Below are positions 16,596 through 23,325 of a stretch of 64,000 nt of DNA, piece by piece. The stretch lies in contig NZ_JBDOQU010000004.1 in NCBI RefSeq assembly GCF_039839375.1, positions 124,001 to 188,000 of the forward strand, in the 5' to 3' direction. Origin of the DNA: JBDOQU01 sp039839375. Its GTDB lineage: Bacteria > Pseudomonadota > Alphaproteobacteria > DSM-16000 > Inquilinaceae. The notes beneath the pieces are model-generated. The model did not search any database. It was not told the DNA's origin and saw only the letters and a program-made list of their open reading frames with translations. The position numbers and the translations under genes are program-made. Each line of letters starts with the position of its first letter. The first letter of the stretch is position 1.

Positions 16596-17603
16596 TCAAC
16601 GGGGCATCGTCAGCACGATCTTTCCGACATGCGTGCTGGATTCCATCAGCGCCTGGGCGTCCGCCGCCTGTTCCAGCGGGAAGGTCTGGTGGATCAGCGG
16701 CCGGACCTTCCGGCTCTCCAGCAGCGGCCAGACCTTCTGCTGCAGCGTCTGTGCGATCGCGCCCTTCTGCGCGACGGTGCGCGCCCGCAGCGTGGTGCCG
16801 GTCAGCGTCAGCCGCTTGGCCATGATCTTCTGGATGTTGATCTCCGCCTTCGGCCCCCTCATGAAGGCGATGGAGACATGCCGCCCCTCGGTCGCCAGCG
16901 CCTCGATATTGCGCGGCAGGTAGTCGCCGCCGACCATGTCCAGGATCAGATCGACGCCCCTGTCGCCGGTTGCTGCCTTGACAGCCTGGACGAAATCCTC
17001 CGCCTTGTAGTCGATGGCGCGGTCGGCCCCCAGCTCCTCGCAGGCCCGGCATTTCGCCGGCCCGCCGGCGGTGGCGAAGACGGTCGCCCCGAAGGTCTTG
17101 GCGAGCTGGATCGCCGTGGTGCCGATGCCGCTCGTCCCGCCATGGACCAGGAAACTCTCCCCCTCCTTCAGCCGCCCCCGGTCGAACACGTTCGCCCAGA
17201 CGGTGAAGTAGGTCTCTGGCACCGCCGCGGCCTCGACCATGGAAAGGCCCTTCGGGACGGGCAGGGTCTGCGGCGCGGGGGCGACGCAATAGGGCGCGTA
17301 GCCGCCGCCGGACACCAGCGCGCAGACCTCCTGCCCCTCCTTCAGGTGCCGGACGCCCATGCCCAGCCTGACGATCCGCCCGGCGACCTCCAGCCCCGGC
17401 AGAGGGCTGGCGCCCGGCGGCGGCGGGTAGAGGCCCTTGCGCTGCAGCACGTCCGGCCGGTTGATGCCAGCGGCCTCCACCTCGATCAGCACCTCGTTCT
17501 CCCCCGGCTCGGGCACCGGCGCTTCGGTCGGGCGGAGGGCTTCCGGACCGCCATATTCGGCGATCTCGATCGCGGTCATCGTGGAGGGGAGGGGAGAGGC
17601 CAT
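16596..17603 (-). CDS. qor: NAD(P)H quinone oxidoreductase, zinc-free MDR/PIG3 type
   Basis: A 335-residue medium-chain dehydrogenase/reductase. The N-terminal GroES-like domain carries GINRPDVLQRKGLYPPPPGAS (about 48-68), which is typical of the PIG3/TP53I3 branch. The Rossmann domain has FLVHGGTSGIGTTAIQLAK (about 151-169). The zinc-binding cysteine cluster of alcohol dehydrogenases is absent. It reduces quinones or similar electrophiles with NADPH. It faces away from the small DUF1192 gene, a gene pair often seen in alphaproteobacteria. Confidence 0.9.
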   Translation of the reverse strand: MASPLPSTMTAIEIAEYGGPEALRPTEAPVPEPGENEVLIEVEAAGINRPDVLQRKGLYPPPPGASPLPGLEVAGRIVRLGMGVRHLKEGQEVCALVSGGGYAPYCVAPAPQTLPVPKGLSMVEAAAVPETYFTVWANVFDRGRLKEGESFLVHGGTSGIGTTAIQLAKTFGATVFATAGGPAKCRACEELGADRAIDYKAEDFVQAVKAATGDRGVDLILDMVGGDYLPRNIEALATEGRHVSIAFMRGPKAEINIQKIMAKRLTLTGTTLRARTVAQKGAIAQTLQQKVWPLLESRKVRPLIHQTFPLEQAADAQALMESSTHVGKIVLTMPR

Positions 17604-17692
17604 GGCGTCGGACTCCGGCGTCGGAGGGCGGAAAGACCCTTGAAGGTGTAGCGGCCGTCGCCCAGACTGACAAGGAAGCCGGAGCAGGACCC

Positions 17693-17875
17693 ATGGATTT
17701 CGACGATCTGGAGCCGCGCCAGAAGCCTAAGGCGCCCAAGCCGCTCGACCGCCATTCGGTGGAGGAGCTGAACGACTATATCGCCGCCCTGGAGGCGGAG
17801 ATCGAACGGGCGCGGGCGGAGATCGCGAAGAAGCAAGGGCACCGATCGGCCGCCGACGCGTTCTTCAAATCCTGA
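17693..17875 (+). CDS. DUF1192 family small protein
   Basis: A 60-residue acidic protein matching DUF1192, with the MDFDDLEPR start, a PKPLDRHSVEELNDYIAALEAEIERAR helix and a RSAADAFFK end. The family is a conserved alphaproteobacterial unknown; the long central helix suggests coiled-coil pairing. It begins 90 bases from the divergent qor gene and is followed after 46 bases by the 3-hydroxybutyrate dehydrogenase gene on the same strand, so the two may be cotranscribed. Confidence 0.85.
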   Translation: MDFDDLEPRQKPKAPKPLDRHSVEELNDYIAALEAEIERARAEIAKKQGHRSAADAFFKS

Positions 17876-17921
17876 CCCGCTTCGCCCTCTCTTCCGACTC
17901 CCCCGACATCAAGGAATCCCC

Positions 17922-18701
17922 ATGCTCAAAGGCAAGGTCGCCCTCGTCACCGGCTCGACCAGCGGCATCGGTCTCGGCATCGCCCGATCGCTTGCGGAAG
18001 CCGGGGCCGACATTATCCTGAACGGCTTCGGCGACGCCACGGAGATCGATGACGCCAAGCGCGCGATCGAATCGGAGTTCGGCGTGAAGGCGCGCTACAA
18101 CGGCGCGGACATGACCCAGCCGGAAGCGATCGCCTCGATGATCTCGGCGGCGGAGGAGATGGGCGGCGTCGACATACTGGTCAACAATGCCGGCATCCAG
18201 CACACCGCGCCGGTGGAGGAATTCCCGCCCTCCAAATGGGACGCGATCATCGCCATCAACCTATCCTCCGTCTTCCACGCCTCGCGGGCTGTCCTGCCGT
18301 CGATGCGCAAGAAAGGCTGGGGCCGGATCATCAACACCGCCTCGGCTCACGGGTTGGTCGCCAGCCCCGAGAAATCGGCCTATGTGGCCGCGAAGCACGG
18401 CGTGATCGGGCTGACCAAGGTGATCGCGCTGGAGACGGCGGGCAGCGGCATCACCTGTAACGCCATCTGCCCCGGCTGGGTGCGCACCCCGCTGGTCGAG
18501 AAGCAGATCGAGAAGATCGCCGAGGAGGAGGGCATCTCCATCGACGAGGCCGCCGGCCGCCTGCTGGGCGGCAAGCAGCCGTCCAAGGCGTTCGCCACGC
18601 CGGAACAGATCGGCGCCTTCGCCGTCTTCCTCTCCGGCAGCGCCGCCGACCAGATCACCGGCGCCTCCCTCCCCATCGACGGCGGCTGGACGGCGCAATA
18701 G
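17922..18701 (+). CDS. bdhA: 3-hydroxybutyrate dehydrogenase
   Basis: A 259-residue short-chain dehydrogenase/reductase. The cofactor motif TGSTSGIGLGIA (about residues 10-21), NNAGIQH (about 90-96), and the catalytic Ser region SAHGLVAS with YVAAK (about 154-158) are intact. NNAGIQHTAPVEEFP and the CPGWVRTPLVEKQI stretch are characteristic of D-3-hydroxybutyrate dehydrogenases. It would interconvert 3-hydroxybutyrate and acetoacetate with NAD, a step in polyhydroxybutyrate use. A family A repeat follows the stop. Confidence 0.93.
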   Translation: MLKGKVALVTGSTSGIGLGIARSLAEAGADIILNGFGDATEIDDAKRAIESEFGVKARYNGADMTQPEAIASMISAAEEMGGVDILVNNAGIQHTAPVEEFPPSKWDAIIAINLSSVFHASRAVLPSMRKKGWGRIINTASAHGLVASPEKSAYVAAKHGVIGLTKVIALETAGSGITCNAICPGWVRTPLVEKQIEKIAEEEGISIDEAAGRLLGGKQPSKAFATPEQIGAFAVFLSGSAADQITGASLPIDGGWTAQ

Positions 18702-18708
18702 GGAAACC

Positions 18709-18809
18709 ACCCTCACCCCCAACCCCCTCTCCCGCAAGGCAGGAGAGGGGGCTATTTGGCTCCGCTGAACTCCCTCTCCCGCTTGCGGGGGAGGGCCGGG
18801 GTGGGGGTA
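18709..18809. repeat. Dispersed palindromic intergenic repeat, family A
   Basis: A diverged copy of the CCCTC...GAGGG element, here with CTCTCCCGCAAGGCAGGAGAG and CTCTCCCGCTTGCGGGGGAG hairpins. It lies between the convergent bdhA and DUF2239 genes, where it could serve as a terminator-like structure for both. Confidence 0.75.
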
Positions 18810-18834
18810 ACCCCCCTGGACGACGCAGTCGTCG

Positions 18835-19422
18835 CTACCGGTCGTCCATTCCACCCGTGAAGGCCGGTGCGGCCAGCGCCCGCGCGTGATCGCGGACGTC
18901 CGTTGGCCACGCCGCCAACAGCTCATCGAACCTCATCCCGTCGCCGGCATAGAGCGCGCGGGCCGCTTCTTCGTAACCGGGTCGGTTGCCGGCCATCGCG
19001 GACATGAAACGGTCGGAGGCTTCCATGGCCCGCCTCGCCCTGTCCTGGCCGCCGCCGGCCGCGCGTGCGGTTTCGACCAGCCGACGAAGGGTCGCGGACG
19101 CGCCGCCGGGTTGGCTGGCCAGCCAGTCCCAATGGCGGGGCAGCAACGTGACTTCCCGTGCAACGACGCCCAATTTCGGGCGACCCGGCGAACGGGGCGG
19201 CGGCTCCTTGCCGCCGGCCTGGGAGAATCTCTCGATCACCTCTTCGTCCGTGCCGCGCAGATCGAAATCGACCGACCGGCCGGTGTTGTCATCGAACGTC
19301 AGCACCGCGCCGTGGTCTGCGCGCTCCATGACTTTCCTTAACGCCAGGGCGACATCCTGAAGGCGGCCGGCGACGATCCGGCGGTCGCCTTCAAAGGCCG
19401 TATATGTCGATGAAAGATCCAT
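18835..19422 (-). CDS. DUF2239 family protein
   Basis: A 195-residue protein matching DUF2239. The TYTAFEGDRRIVAGRLQDVALALR start, the PGRPKLGVVAREVTLLPRHWDWLASQPGGAS centre (split at about residue 100) and the RPGYEEAARALYAGD stretch fit the family, whose role is unknown. I chose the ATG at 19422, preceded by GGAAAGCGGA; another ATG lies 18 bases upstream. The divergent promoter region holds a TTTACCCGGGTAAA palindrome, so expression is probably controlled by a repressor not encoded beside it. Confidence 0.85.
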   Translation of the reverse strand: MDLSSTYTAFEGDRRIVAGRLQDVALALRKVMERADHGAVLTFDDNTGRSVDFDLRGTDEEVIERFSQAGGKEPPPRSPGRPKLGVVAREVTLLPRHWDWLASQPGGASATLRRLVETARAAGGGQDRARRAMEASDRFMSAMAGNRPGYEEAARALYAGDGMRFDELLAAWPTDVRDHARALAAPAFTGGMDDR

Positions 19423-19457
19423 GGCTCCGCTTTCCTTCATATTTCGTCGGACCGACT

Positions 19458-19471
19458 TTTACCCGGGTAAA
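19458..19471. promoter_or_regulatory. Palindromic operator candidate TTTACCCGGGTAAA
   Basis: A perfect 14-bp palindrome lying 36-49 bases upstream of the DUF2239 start. A second half-site, CCGGGTAAAA, lies at 19491-19500, about three helical turns away. The symmetry and location suggest a repressor site of TetR type, but no regulator of that family is encoded nearby. Confidence 0.55.
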
Positions 19472-19537
19472 TATAAAACGTCAATATCGTCCGGGTAAAA
19501 TTTGCGGAGTCGAGCTCCTTCGAAATATTTGCCGCCC

Positions 19538-19565
19538 TGTCGGCACCGGGCATACTCGTTCGTCC
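19538..19565 (+). promoter_or_regulatory. Predicted ECF42 promoter, site A (autoregulatory)
   Basis: TGTCGG at 19538-19543, 13 bases, then CGTTCGTCC at 19557-19565. The CGTC core begins 31 bases before the ATG of the DGPF gene, exactly the distance seen at site B before the SnoaL-like gene. It would let the sigma factor drive its own operon. Confidence 0.7.
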
Positions 19566-19591
19566 TTGGGAAAGATCGGGAACGAACGAAC

Positions 19592-19963
19592 ATGCTCTAC
19601 GCCATCCTCTGCTACGATTCCGAAGACGTCGTTGGCTCCTGGACGAAGGAGGAGGACGCGGCCGTCATGGAAAGGCTGGGCGCGGTCCAGCGGAAGCTGG
19701 CGGACCAGGGCCGACTGGGCCCGGTCGCGCGGCTGCTGCCGACGACCGCGGCGACCACCGTCCGGAAGGGCCGGGAGCCGCTGGTGATCGACGGCCCGTT
19801 CGCCGAGACCAAGGAACAGCTTCTGGGCTTCTACGTGATCGACTGCGATTCGCTCGAACATGCCATCGAGGTCGCGAGCGAGCTTGGACAGGCGAGCGGC
19901 TCGGCCGGCGCTCACGAGGTTCGTCCGCTCGCTGTCTTCCGGCCCGGAGAAGTCGCCACATGA
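19592..19963 (+). CDS. DGPF/YCII-related protein
   Basis: A 123-residue YCII-superfamily protein with the hallmark DGPF motif in VIDGPFAETKEQLLGFYVID (about residues 71-90). These proteins are encoded next to ECF42-group sigma factors in many bacteria; their biochemical role is unknown. The ATG at 19592 begins MLYAILCYDSED, the usual family start. Its stop overlaps the start of the sigma factor gene by 4 bases, so the two are coupled. The promoter motif upstream is shared with two other genes. Confidence 0.9.
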   Translation: MLYAILCYDSEDVVGSWTKEEDAAVMERLGAVQRKLADQGRLGPVARLLPTTAATTVRKGREPLVIDGPFAETKEQLLGFYVIDCDSLEHAIEVASELGQASGSAGAHEVRPLAVFRPGEVAT

Positions 19964-21231
19964 CGGACATCGCCTGGATCGACGCGGCTCTGACCTCCGC
20001 CCGCCCCCAGGCGGTCGGCGCGCTCCTGCGCTACTTCCGCGACCTGGACATAGCGGAGGAAGCCTTCCAGGACGCCTGCCTACGGGCCTTGAAAAACTGG
20101 CCCCGCAACGGTCCGCCGCGCGATCCGGCAGCCTGGCTGATCATGGTCGGGCGGAATGCCGCCATCGATTCCGTCCGGCGCCGGGGCCGGCAGGAGGCGC
20201 TGCCGGCGGAGGAACTGCTGTCGGATCTGGAGGATGCGGAGGCCGCGCTGGCCGAAAGCCTGGACGGGGCGGATTACCGGGACGACGTGCTGCGCCTGCT
20301 GTTCATCTGCTGCCATCCCGAACTGCCGGCCACCCAGCAGATCGCGCTGGCGCTGCGCATCGTTTCCGGCCTGTCGGTGAAGCAGATAGCGCGCGCCTTC
20401 CTCGTCGGTGAAAGCGCGATGGAGCAGCGCATCACCCGCGCCAAGGGCCGCATCGCCGGCGCGGAAGTCGCTTTCGAGACGCCGGGGCCGGTCGAACGGT
20501 CCGAACGGCTGGGCGTGGTCGCGGCGATGATCTATCTCGTCTTCAACGAGGGCTATTCCGCGACCGGCGACGCGGCCGAGGTGCGCGGCCGGCTCTGCGA
20601 TGAGGCGATCCGGCTGGCCCGCCTGCTGCTGCGGCTTTTCCAGACGGAGCCGGAGATCATGGGCCTGGCCGCCCTGATGCTGCTCCAGCACGCCCGCATG
20701 GCAGCGCGGTTCGACGCCGGCGGCCAGATCGTGCTGCTGGACGATCAGGACCGGACGCTCTGGGACCGGAAGATGATCGTCGAGGGGATGGCCCTGATCG
20801 ACAAGGCGATGCGCCATCGCCGCCCCGGTCCCTATCAGGTGCAGGCGGCAATCGCCGCGCTGCATGCCCGCGCCGCCCGGCCGGAGGACACCGACTGGGC
20901 GCAGATCGACCTGCTCTACGCGACGCTGGAACGCCTGCAGCCCTCGCCGGTCGTCACGCTCAACCGCGCGGTGGCCGTCTCGAAGCTCCAGGGCCCTGCC
21001 GTGGCGCTTGAGATGATAGAGCCGCTGGCCCCGCGCCTGTCGGGCTATTTCAACTTCTTCGGCGTCAAGGGCGCGCTGCTGATGCAGCTCGACCGCCCGA
21101 GAGAGGCGCGGAACGCCTTCGACCGCGCCATCGCGCTGGCGAACAATGCGGCGGAGGCCGCCCATATCCGCCAGCATCTCGATCGGCTGTCCCGGGATTG
21201 TGGGACGGCCGTCGCTGACAGCGCGAGATAA
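19960..21231 (+). CDS. ECF42-group RNA polymerase sigma factor
   Basis: A 423-residue sigma factor. Region 2 spans about residues 20-85, including EEAFQDACLRALKNWPRNG and WLIMVGRNAAIDSVRRR. Region 4 spans about 105-160, with LPATQQIALALRIVSGLSVKQ. The remaining 250 residues form the long helical, TPR-like C-terminal extension typical of ECF42, including WDRKMIVEGMALIDKAM and LNRAVAVSKLQGP. ECF42 members lack an anti-sigma partner and are paired with DGPF proteins, as here. The extension is thought to control activity. Targets are predicted from the shared promoter motif. Confidence 0.92.
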   Translation: MTDIAWIDAALTSARPQAVGALLRYFRDLDIAEEAFQDACLRALKNWPRNGPPRDPAAWLIMVGRNAAIDSVRRRGRQEALPAEELLSDLEDAEAALAESLDGADYRDDVLRLLFICCHPELPATQQIALALRIVSGLSVKQIARAFLVGESAMEQRITRAKGRIAGAEVAFETPGPVERSERLGVVAAMIYLVFNEGYSATGDAAEVRGRLCDEAIRLARLLLRLFQTEPEIMGLAALMLLQHARMAARFDAGGQIVLLDDQDRTLWDRKMIVEGMALIDKAMRHRRPGPYQVQAAIAALHARAARPEDTDWAQIDLLYATLERLQPSPVVTLNRAVAVSKLQGPAVALEMIEPLAPRLSGYFNFFGVKGALLMQLDRPREARNAFDRAIALANNAAEAAHIRQHLDRLSRDCGTAVADSAR

Positions 21232-21247
21232 AAACGCTACGCCCCCT

Positions 21248-21275
21248 TGTCGGTCTTCCGCTCCCTTGTTCGTCC
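21248..21275 (+). promoter_or_regulatory. Predicted ECF42 promoter, site B
   Basis: TGTCGG at 21248-21253, 13 bases, then TGTTCGTCC at 21267-21275. The CGTC core begins 31 bases before the ATG of the SnoaL-like gene. The -35 element and the spacing are identical to site A. Confidence 0.7.
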
Positions 21276-21301
21276 TCTGGGCATAACCAAGGGAGAAAGC
21301 C

Positions 21302-21745
21302 ATGAACATCGCCGCTTCCGATGAATTGCGGATTCGCGAGATCATCGATGACCGTATCGTCGCCATCCGCGCCAAGGACGCCGATGGCGTTCTCAGCCAT
21401 TACGCGCCGGATCTGGTGACGTTCGACCTGGCGCCGCCCCTGGCCTATGCCGGCGAAGCGGCGCTCGACCGGCAGGGGCTTGAAGGCTGGTTTGCCACCT
21501 GGCAAGGCCCGATCGGGCTGGAGGCGCGGGACGTGTATGTCAGGGTCGGCGGCGATATCGCCTTCGCCCGCGGCTTCTACAGGATCAGCGGGACGAAGAC
21601 GGACGGCGAACGGCCCGATATCTGGGTCCGCGGCACCCTCTGCTTCGCCAAGGCGGATGGGGGATGGAAGATCGTGCATGAGCACATGTCCGTGCCGTTC
21701 TACATGGACGGCAGCTATCGGGCGGCGATCGACCTCAAGCCCTGA
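21302..21745 (+). CDS. SnoaL-like / NTF2-fold protein
   Basis: A 147-residue protein with the cone-shaped NTF2-like pattern: an N-terminal helix EIIDDRIVAIRAKDADGVLSHYAPD, then alternating strands ending in GGWKIVHEHMSVPFYMD. Family members include ketosteroid isomerase-like enzymes and binding proteins; no substrate can be given. A GGGAGAAAG ribosome binding site precedes the ATG. Its promoter shares the TGTCGG-N13-GTTCGTCC motif with the ECF42 operon, so it is probably a sigma factor target. Confidence 0.85.
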   Translation: MNIAASDELRIREIIDDRIVAIRAKDADGVLSHYAPDLVTFDLAPPLAYAGEAALDRQGLEGWFATWQGPIGLEARDVYVRVGGDIAFARGFYRISGTKTDGERPDIWVRGTLCFAKADGGWKIVHEHMSVPFYMDGSYRAAIDLKP

Positions 21746-21751
21746 TTTCCG

Positions 21752-22162
21752 CTATCCCGTCGCGCGCCGGAGCATCTCGTCCAGCCGGCGGACGCGGACA
21801 TAGAGCCGGAGCGACCGGTCCAGCAGGCTGGCGACGGCGGCGGGCAGGTCGCTCCGGGCGCTCCAGGTCTCGTCCATGCAGACTTCCTCGCCGCCGATCG
21901 CGAATTCGTCGGACAGCGCCCGTTCGCGAGTCATCTCGCCGGTCTGCACCGCCCGCTGGCACAGCATCCAGGCCATCACCTGGGTCAGCCGGCAGGTGAC
22001 GCGCATGTTCTCCTGGCTGACGATCAGGCGCAAATCGGAGGACAGGTCGCGCATGTCCGCCGCCTCCTGATAGGCGATGTAGTTCCGCGCCTCGATCAGC
22101 AGGCCGAGCGCCTCCTCGTAGGTCTTGTTGAAGAACGCCGTCGTGGCGACGAGTTCGGTCAC
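21752..22162 (-). CDS. rcdA: RcdA/DUF1465 family protease adaptor
   Basis: A 136-residue all-helical DUF1465 protein. In Caulobacter the family member RcdA is an adaptor that helps ClpXP degrade the cell-cycle regulator CtrA. Family-like stretches are TYEEALGLLIEARNYIAYQE (about 14-33), SSDLRLIVSQENMRVTCRLTQ (split, about 41-61) and the acidic-to-basic end around LYVRVRRLDEML. The terminal disordered tail is short. It converges on the SnoaL-like gene. The orthology call rests on family and length, not on a tested role. Confidence 0.8.
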   Translation of the reverse strand: MTELVATTAFFNKTYEEALGLLIEARNYIAYQEAADMRDLSSDLRLIVSQENMRVTCRLTQVMAWMLCQRAVQTGEMTRERALSDEFAIGGEEVCMDETWSARSDLPAAVASLLDRSLRLYVRVRRLDEMLRRATG

Positions 22163-22307
22163 ATTCTGGGCTCCCCTTTCGGGAGAGGATCGGGCGCGAG
22201 AGCGAACGCGGTGCTTGTTATGAGCCGACGCTACCTCCGGCTGATTAACGAAGGATGGAGGGGACCGGTTTCAGCGGCGACCCTTCTTTCATTCCGAAAG
22301 CGGGCCT

Positions 22308-22336
22308 CTTGACGCCGATATGGGGGTTCACCAAAT
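22308..22336 (+). promoter_or_regulatory. Weak heat-shock promoter candidate for hsp20
   Basis: CTTGAC at 22308-22313 is followed after 17 bases by CCAAAT at 22331-22336. The -35 part fits alphaproteobacterial RpoH promoters; the -10 is poor. Transcription from here would begin just where the first leader hairpin starts, which is the main reason to list it. Confidence 0.35.
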
Positions 22337-22340
22337 GAGA

Positions 22341-22438
22341 TCAGCCGGACGCCGATGACGGGTCCGGCATGACGAAACGGGGGCTTGGCCATGGTGGCGG
22401 GCCCCTCCAGCGACGGTATCGCTCAAAGGAGGATATCC
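22341..22438 (+). promoter_or_regulatory. ROSE-like RNA thermometer in the hsp20 leader
   Basis: Three successive hairpins precede the hsp20 ATG. The first pairs GCCGGAC (22344-22350) with GTCCGGC (22362-22368). The second is around 22380-22405, with nested GCCA/TGGC arms. The last pairs TATCGCTC (22417-22424) with GAGGATA (22429-22435) around an AAAG loop, with one bulged G at 22421. The last stem hides the AGGAGG ribosome binding site and contains the U(U/C)GCU motif typical of ROSE elements, which melt on heating. Folding was judged by eye. Confidence 0.7.
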
Positions 22439-22894
22439 ATGCGTACGTTCGACCTGACTCCGCTTTTCCGCTCGTCCGTCGGCTTCGACCGGATGACGCG
22501 TCTTCTGGACACCGCCTCGCGCCTTGACGACGGCTCGCTGTCCTACCCGCCCTACAATATCGAGAAGCGAGGCGACGACCTCTACCGGATCAGCATGGCG
22601 GTCGCCGGCTTCGGCGAATCCGACCTGGAGCTGACCCAGACCGAGAACACGCTTGTCGTGAAGGGCAAGGCCGAGAAATCTGAAGCTGAGGGCTCGTTCC
22701 TCTACCGCGGCATCGCCGGCCGGGCGTTCGAGCGGCGCTTCCAGCTCGCGGACTATATCCGCGTGACGGACGCCAGCCTTGAGAATGGCCTGCTCCACAT
22801 CGACCTGGAGCGCGAGGTGCCTGAGGCGCTGAAACCCCGCACCATCCAGATCGCCGGCGGTTCGGCGAAGCGTCTGGAAAAGAAGGCGGCCTGA
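22439..22894 (+). CDS. Hsp20 family small heat-shock protein
   Basis: A 151-residue small heat-shock protein. The N-terminal arm has the MRTFDLTPLFRSSVGFDRM start of IbpA-like class A proteins. The alpha-crystallin domain covers about residues 38-128, with YPPYNIEKRGDDLYRISMAV and the SLENGLLHIDLEREVPE end. A terminal I-x-I contact motif appears in RTIQIAGG. It forms oligomers that hold unfolding proteins for refolding. A very strong AGGAGG site precedes the ATG but is buried in a predicted thermosensor hairpin. A terminator follows at 22975. Confidence 0.95.
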   Translation: MRTFDLTPLFRSSVGFDRMTRLLDTASRLDDGSLSYPPYNIEKRGDDLYRISMAVAGFGESDLELTQTENTLVVKGKAEKSEAEGSFLYRGIAGRAFERRFQLADYIRVTDASLENGLLHIDLEREVPEALKPRTIQIAGGSAKRLEKKAA

Positions 22895-22974
22895 TTGGCC
22901 AATAGGCGCGGCGGCGACGGTTTCCGTCGCCGCGCTGCCTTTATGAAGGGGTTCAAAAGCCCTTTAAAAGAAAC

Positions 22975-23007
22975 GAGGGCCGCTTTTACGCGGCCCTCTT
23001 TTTCTTT
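22975..23007 (+). terminator. Intrinsic terminator of hsp20
   Basis: A 9-bp stem, GAGGGCCGC with GCGGCCCTC, a TTTTAC loop, then a run of T residues (TTTTTCTTT). It lies 80 bases past the hsp20 stop. Confidence 0.9.
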
Positions 23008-23110
23008 GATGCCTCACCTGCTCAACCCGAGCGTGGGCGGCAGGGTATGCACTGCGCCATTATCCGTCAAGGCGAATCCTGAAGGTGATTCCAGGAACTG
23101 CAACTGTCTG

Positions 23111-23233
23111 ACAATAAAAGAAAAAGAGCCGTCCAAAGGACGGCTCAGGTTCAACAGGGAGGCATCAACAATGGACCACAAAGATCGACGGCGACACGAA
23201 ATCCACCGCCGATGTAACCATCCTAAAGGACGG
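23111..23233 (-). ncRNA. Candidate trans-acting small RNA
   Basis: Read on the minus strand this segment folds into a 6-bp hairpin with a four-base loop (23233-23218), a strong hairpin of about 11 pairs including G-U wobbles (23213-23184), and an open stretch with a CCTCCC anti-Shine-Dalgarno motif (23162-23157). A perfect 9-bp terminator stem (23146-23126) followed by TTTTTCTTTT closes it. No minus-strand gene ends just before this terminator, so it seems to belong to its own short transcript. A T/A-rich promoter-like stretch and a CtrA box lie directly upstream. Length and ends are estimates. Confidence 0.5.
23116..23146 (-). terminator. Orphan minus-strand intrinsic terminator
   Basis: A 9-bp stem (GAGCCGTCC with GGACGGCTC, loop of 3) followed on the minus strand by TTTTTCTTTT. 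On the plus strand there is no T-run after the stem, so it works only leftward. prpE ends 180 bases upstream, too far to be the obvious client. Confidence 0.75.
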
Positions 23234-23237
23234 CCTA

Positions 23238-23253
23238 TTAAATAATGGTTAAC
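23238..23253. promoter_or_regulatory. Perfect CtrA-box sequence
   Basis: TTAA, seven bases, TTAAC: the full consensus for the alphaproteobacterial cell-cycle regulator CtrA. It lies just upstream of the candidate small RNA and 3' of both hsp20 and prpE, so the small RNA is the only apparent target. The box would overlap the presumed -10 region, which suggests repression more than activation. Confidence 0.5.
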
Positions 23254-23325
23254 GGCATTAGTCGATCCCATTTCTTTTTGATTTGTTTCTGACCGATTAT
23301 CGCACCAATACGGATCAAATCCCGA

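Noticed and set aside
23171..23245. A 24-codon plus-strand frame with a GGGAGG site upstream
   Set aside because: The apparent ribosome binding site is the complement of the anti-Shine-Dalgarno motif of the small RNA candidate, and the hairpins and U-tail favour the minus strand.
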